Below are positions 16,168 through 18,325 of a DNA stretch of 18,325 nt, in pieces. Source of the stretch: Maribacter aquivivus. GTDB lineage: Bacteria; Bacteroidota; Bacteroidia; Flavobacteriales; Flavobacteriaceae. Position 1 is the stretch's first letter; each line of letters begins with the position of its first letter. A model generated the notes under the pieces. It did no database searches, was not told the origin of the DNA, and saw only the letters and a list, made by a program, of their open reading frames with translations. The position numbers and the translations under genes are program-made. Location: positions 1 through 18,325 of the forward strand of contig NZ_FQZX01000009.1 in the NCBI RefSeq assembly GCF_900142175.1, given 5' to 3'.

Positions 16168-17100
16168 ATGAACAAATATTTTCTAACCATTATAATTACC
16201 GTAGCGGGACTTTTTATGGGATATTCCCAACAAGACGCCCAGTACACACAGTACATGTACAATACGATATCGGTGAACCCTGCGTATGCGGGTTCCCGAG
16301 GGGTATTGAGCATAGCGGCACTGCACCGTTCGCAGTGGGTGGGGCTTGACGGCGCACCTACAACGCAGACACTGAACTTCCATACCCCGGTATCGGACCA
16401 TGTAGGCCTTGGGCTATCGGTGGTGAACGACGAGATCGGTAACGGCACCAACCAGGATACCTATATCGATGCGGCGTTCAGCTATACGGTGAACACCTCT
16501 GAAGAAGGCAAGCTGTCGTTCGGACTAAAAGCGGGCGGACACCTGTTCAACGTCGACTTTACGAAACTAAGAAACTACGGTGCGGAGACCAACCTACCGA
16601 ACATAGACAACAAGTTCTCGCCGAACTTCGGAGCGGGCATCTATTACCATACGGACCAGTTCTATGCAGGGCTATCGGTTCCGAACTTTTTACAGACCGA
16701 GCATTTCGACAGTTCGGATACGAATAGTTCCAGCCTTATCGCACAGGAACGTATGAACTTCTATTTGATCACGGGCTATGTGTTCGAACTAAAGAACAAC
16801 GTAAAGTTCAAGCCTGCGGCACTGATAAAAGCAGTAAAGGGAGCACCGTTACAAGTTGACCTTAGTGCGAACTTCCTTTTCAACGACAAGTTCTCTTTGG
16901 GAGCGGCGTACAGATGGGACGCGGCATTGAGCGCACTGTTCGGTTTTCAACTGAACGACCAGTTGATGCTGGGTCTTGCCTATGACAAGGAAACGACCGA
17001 CCTGGGAGCTACACGGTTCAACGACGGTTCTTTCGAGATCATGCTGAGATATGAGTTCTTGAACAAGTACAAACGAGTGATCACCCCAAGATTCTTTTAA
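16168..17100 (+). CDS. PorP/SprF-family outer-membrane protein, probable partner of the giant protein
   Basis: The 310-residue product has a signal peptide (about residues 1-20, Met-Asn-Lys, hydrophobic core, ending Tyr-Ser before Gln-Gln-Asp-Ala-Gln). The opening Gln-Tyr-Thr-Gln-Tyr-Met-Tyr-Asn and Asn-Pro-Ala-Tyr-Ala-Gly-Ser, the Arg-Ser-Gln-Trp-Val-Gly-Leu motif, alternating beta-strands through the body and a Leu-Arg-Tyr-Glu-Phe strand near the C-terminus are hallmarks of the PorP/SprF family (TIGR03519 type). Length is normal for the family. Known members are outer-membrane barrels; in Flavobacterium johnsoniae, SprF is needed for secretion of SprB, a type B substrate. The gene starts 24 nt after the giant gene with no terminator between, supporting co-transcription and a dedicated role. 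Its base composition is visibly more GC-rich than the giant gene. Confidence 0.94.
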   Translation: MNKYFLTIIITVAGLFMGYSQQDAQYTQYMYNTISVNPAYAGSRGVLSIAALHRSQWVGLDGAPTTQTLNFHTPVSDHVGLGLSVVNDEIGNGTNQDTYIDAAFSYTVNTSEEGKLSFGLKAGGHLFNVDFTKLRNYGAETNLPNIDNKFSPNFGAGIYYHTDQFYAGLSVPNFLQTEHFDSSDTNSSSLIAQERMNFYLITGYVFELKNNVKFKPAALIKAVKGAPLQVDLSANFLFNDKFSLGAAYRWDAALSALFGFQLNDQLMLGLAYDKETTDLGATRFNDGSFEIMLRYEFLNKYKRVITPRFF

Positions 17101-17111
17101 TAAAAAACGAC

Positions 17112-18325
17112 ATGAAAAAAACAGGATATATTTTTTGTGGCTTGGCGGTAATGGCTATGATGGTAAGCGCACAGGACAAGAAAGTACGTAAAGCGGATAC
17201 AAAATTCACGAACTATGCCTATGCCTCGGCGATACAATCGTACGAGCAATTGGTAAAGGACGGGTATACCGAAGAAGAGGTGTACAAGAATTTAGGTAAC
17301 GCAAACTATTTAAATGCAAACTACGAAGAGGCGTCGAGCTGGTACGGCAAGCTGTTCTCGCTTAAAGGAGCGGATATCGACCCTGAATATATGTACCGCT
17401 ACGCACAGACGCTAAAATCTTTGGAAAACTATACGGAATCCGACACATGGATGAACAAGTTCAAATCGACCAAAACCATGGACCAACGTGCCATCGCTTT
17501 TGGAGAGAACCAAGATTATTTGGAACAGATCGAGGAACGCTCTGGCAGGTACGAACTAAAGAACATAGGCCTGAACTCGAAGGTATCGGACTTTGCGCCC
17601 TCTTTCTATGAAGACGGACTGGTGTTCTCTACGGCAAGGGACAGCGGATTGCTATCTAAGAACATCCATAAATGGAATAACGGATCTTTCTTGAACCTGT
17701 ACAAGGCTGCACAGGACAATCAAGGTAATTTTACCAATGTAGATAAGCTATCTAAAAAGCTGAACAAGAAAACCCATGAATCGTCAACTGCATTTACCAA
17801 AGACGGGAACACAATGTACTTTACAAGGAACAACTCTGACGACGGCAAGTTCGAAAGAGACGAAGACGGGGTAAGCCGATTAAAGATTTACAAGGCGACC
17901 AAAGAAAATGGAGAATGGAACAATATAGAAGAACTACCTTTCAATGGTGACAGTTATTCGGTTGCACACCCAACGCTGAACAACGATGAAACGAAACTAT
18001 ACTTCGCCTCGGACATGCCCGGCACGAAAGGGGAATCGGATATCTACGTTGTGGATATCAACAAGGACGGTACATTCAGTACACCACTGAACCTGGGAGA
18101 ACGAATCAATACGGAGGCAAGGGAGACCTTTCCGTTCGTAACGGAATCCGATAAATTATATTTCTCTTCTGACGGGCATCCGGGACTTGGAGGGCTTGAC
18201 GTTTTTGCAACGGACCTGAAGAACGAAAGAGGAGAGATCTACAATGTAGGACGCCCTTTGAACGGCGAGGAAGACGACTTCTCGTACATTATCAACGAAG
18301 AGACGAAGAAAGGCTTTTTCGCATC
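17112..18325 (+). CDS. OmpA-family protein with TPR and PD40/WD40-like repeats (PorE-like), 3' end cut by window
   Basis: ATG 17112 begins 11 nt after the preceding TAA, and the frame stays open to the edge (404 complete codons). A Sec signal peptide spans about residues 1-20 and ends Val-Ser-Ala before Gln-Asp-Lys-Lys; the only early cysteine, residue 9, is not in a lipobox. Residues about 30-115 have TPR-like helices (Tyr-Ala-Ser-Ala-Ile-Gln-Ser-Tyr-Glu, Leu-Gly-Asn-Ala-Asn-Tyr). From about 157 on, PD40-type propeller motifs recur near residues 157, 222, 284 and 336, with Leu-Tyr-Phe-Ala-Ser-Asp and Leu-Gly-Gly-Leu-Asp-Val-Phe. Known full-length relatives add a carboxypeptidase-regulatory-like domain and a C-terminal OmpA domain, as in PorE, which binds peptidoglycan and PorP. 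Those parts would lie beyond the window. Its likely job is to anchor the adjacent PorP/SprF protein; this is inference from family and operon position. Confidence 0.9.
   Translation, partial: MKKTGYIFCGLAVMAMMVSAQDKKVRKADTKFTNYAYASAIQSYEQLVKDGYTEEEVYKNLGNANYLNANYEEASSWYGKLFSLKGADIDPEYMYRYAQTLKSLENYTESDTWMNKFKSTKTMDQRAIAFGENQDYLEQIEERSGRYELKNIGLNSKVSDFAPSFYEDGLVFSTARDSGLLSKNIHKWNNGSFLNLYKAAQDNQGNFTNVDKLSKKLNKKTHESSTAFTKDGNTMYFTRNNSDDGKFERDEDGVSRLKIYKATKENGEWNNIEELPFNGDSYSVAHPTLNNDETKLYFASDMPGTKGESDIYVVDINKDGTFSTPLNLGERINTEARETFPFVTESDKLYFSSDGHPGLGGLDVFATDLKNERGEIYNVGRPLNGEEDDFSYIINEETKKGFFA

Overview
The window reads as chromosomal DNA of a member of the Bacteroidota, most likely a marine or soil flavobacterium (class Flavobacteriia). 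The evidence is a type IX secretion system (T9SS) type B sorting domain at the end of a giant protein, a PorP/SprF-family outer-membrane protein directly behind it, OmpA-family proteins with Bacteroidota-style C-termini, AT-rich intergenic DNA, and A-rich leader sequences in place of clear Shine-Dalgarno sites. No species or strain can be named from the sequence alone.

Layout. Positions 1-195 are the last 64 codons of an OmpA-family gene, closed by a strong intrinsic terminator at 217-254. Positions 255-822 are AT-rich DNA in which I see no convincing gene; they hold at best one weak Bacteroidota-type -7 promoter element. Positions 865-16143 (open frame from 823) form one uninterrupted gene of about 5,092 codons for a secreted, very acidic repeat protein. 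It is followed after 24 nt by a PorP/SprF-family gene (16168-17100) and after 11 more nt by an OmpA-family gene with TPR and PD40/WD40-like repeats (17112 to the window edge, incomplete). The three genes run in the same direction with no terminator between them and look like one operon.

The giant protein is, in order: signal peptide; unassigned beta-rich N-terminal domain; VCBS-type repeats, the second interrupted by an insert; an Ig-like domain; thrombospondin type 3 (TSP3)-like calcium-binding stretches alternating with two unrepeated beta domains; ten units of a 62-residue (186-bp) TSP3 repeat; more TSP3 with a third unrepeated domain; an Ig-like domain; two 97-residue bacterial Ig units; twelve units of exactly 108 residues (324 bp), each with an EF-hand-like loop; one more Ig module; a final TSP3 stalk; and the type B sorting domain.

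How the genes work together (inference from known families): the T9SS exports the giant protein using its C-terminal domain. The neighbouring PorP/SprF protein is the probable cognate partner that type B substrates such as SprB need for export and surface attachment. The OmpA-family protein probably ties that partner to peptidoglycan. The result would be a very long, calcium-stiffened surface adhesin or filament. The OmpA gene end at the left edge suggests a second cassette of the same kind immediately upstream.

The most notable details are a strict odd/even alternation in the twelve-unit array that reveals a two-domain, 648-bp higher-order unit; a 766-residue stretch without Lys, Arg or His; a 1,924-residue stretch without Lys; a ladder of paired cysteines confined to the TSP3 parts; and two adjacent 186-bp units that are identical at the nucleotide level, a sign of recent tandem duplication.
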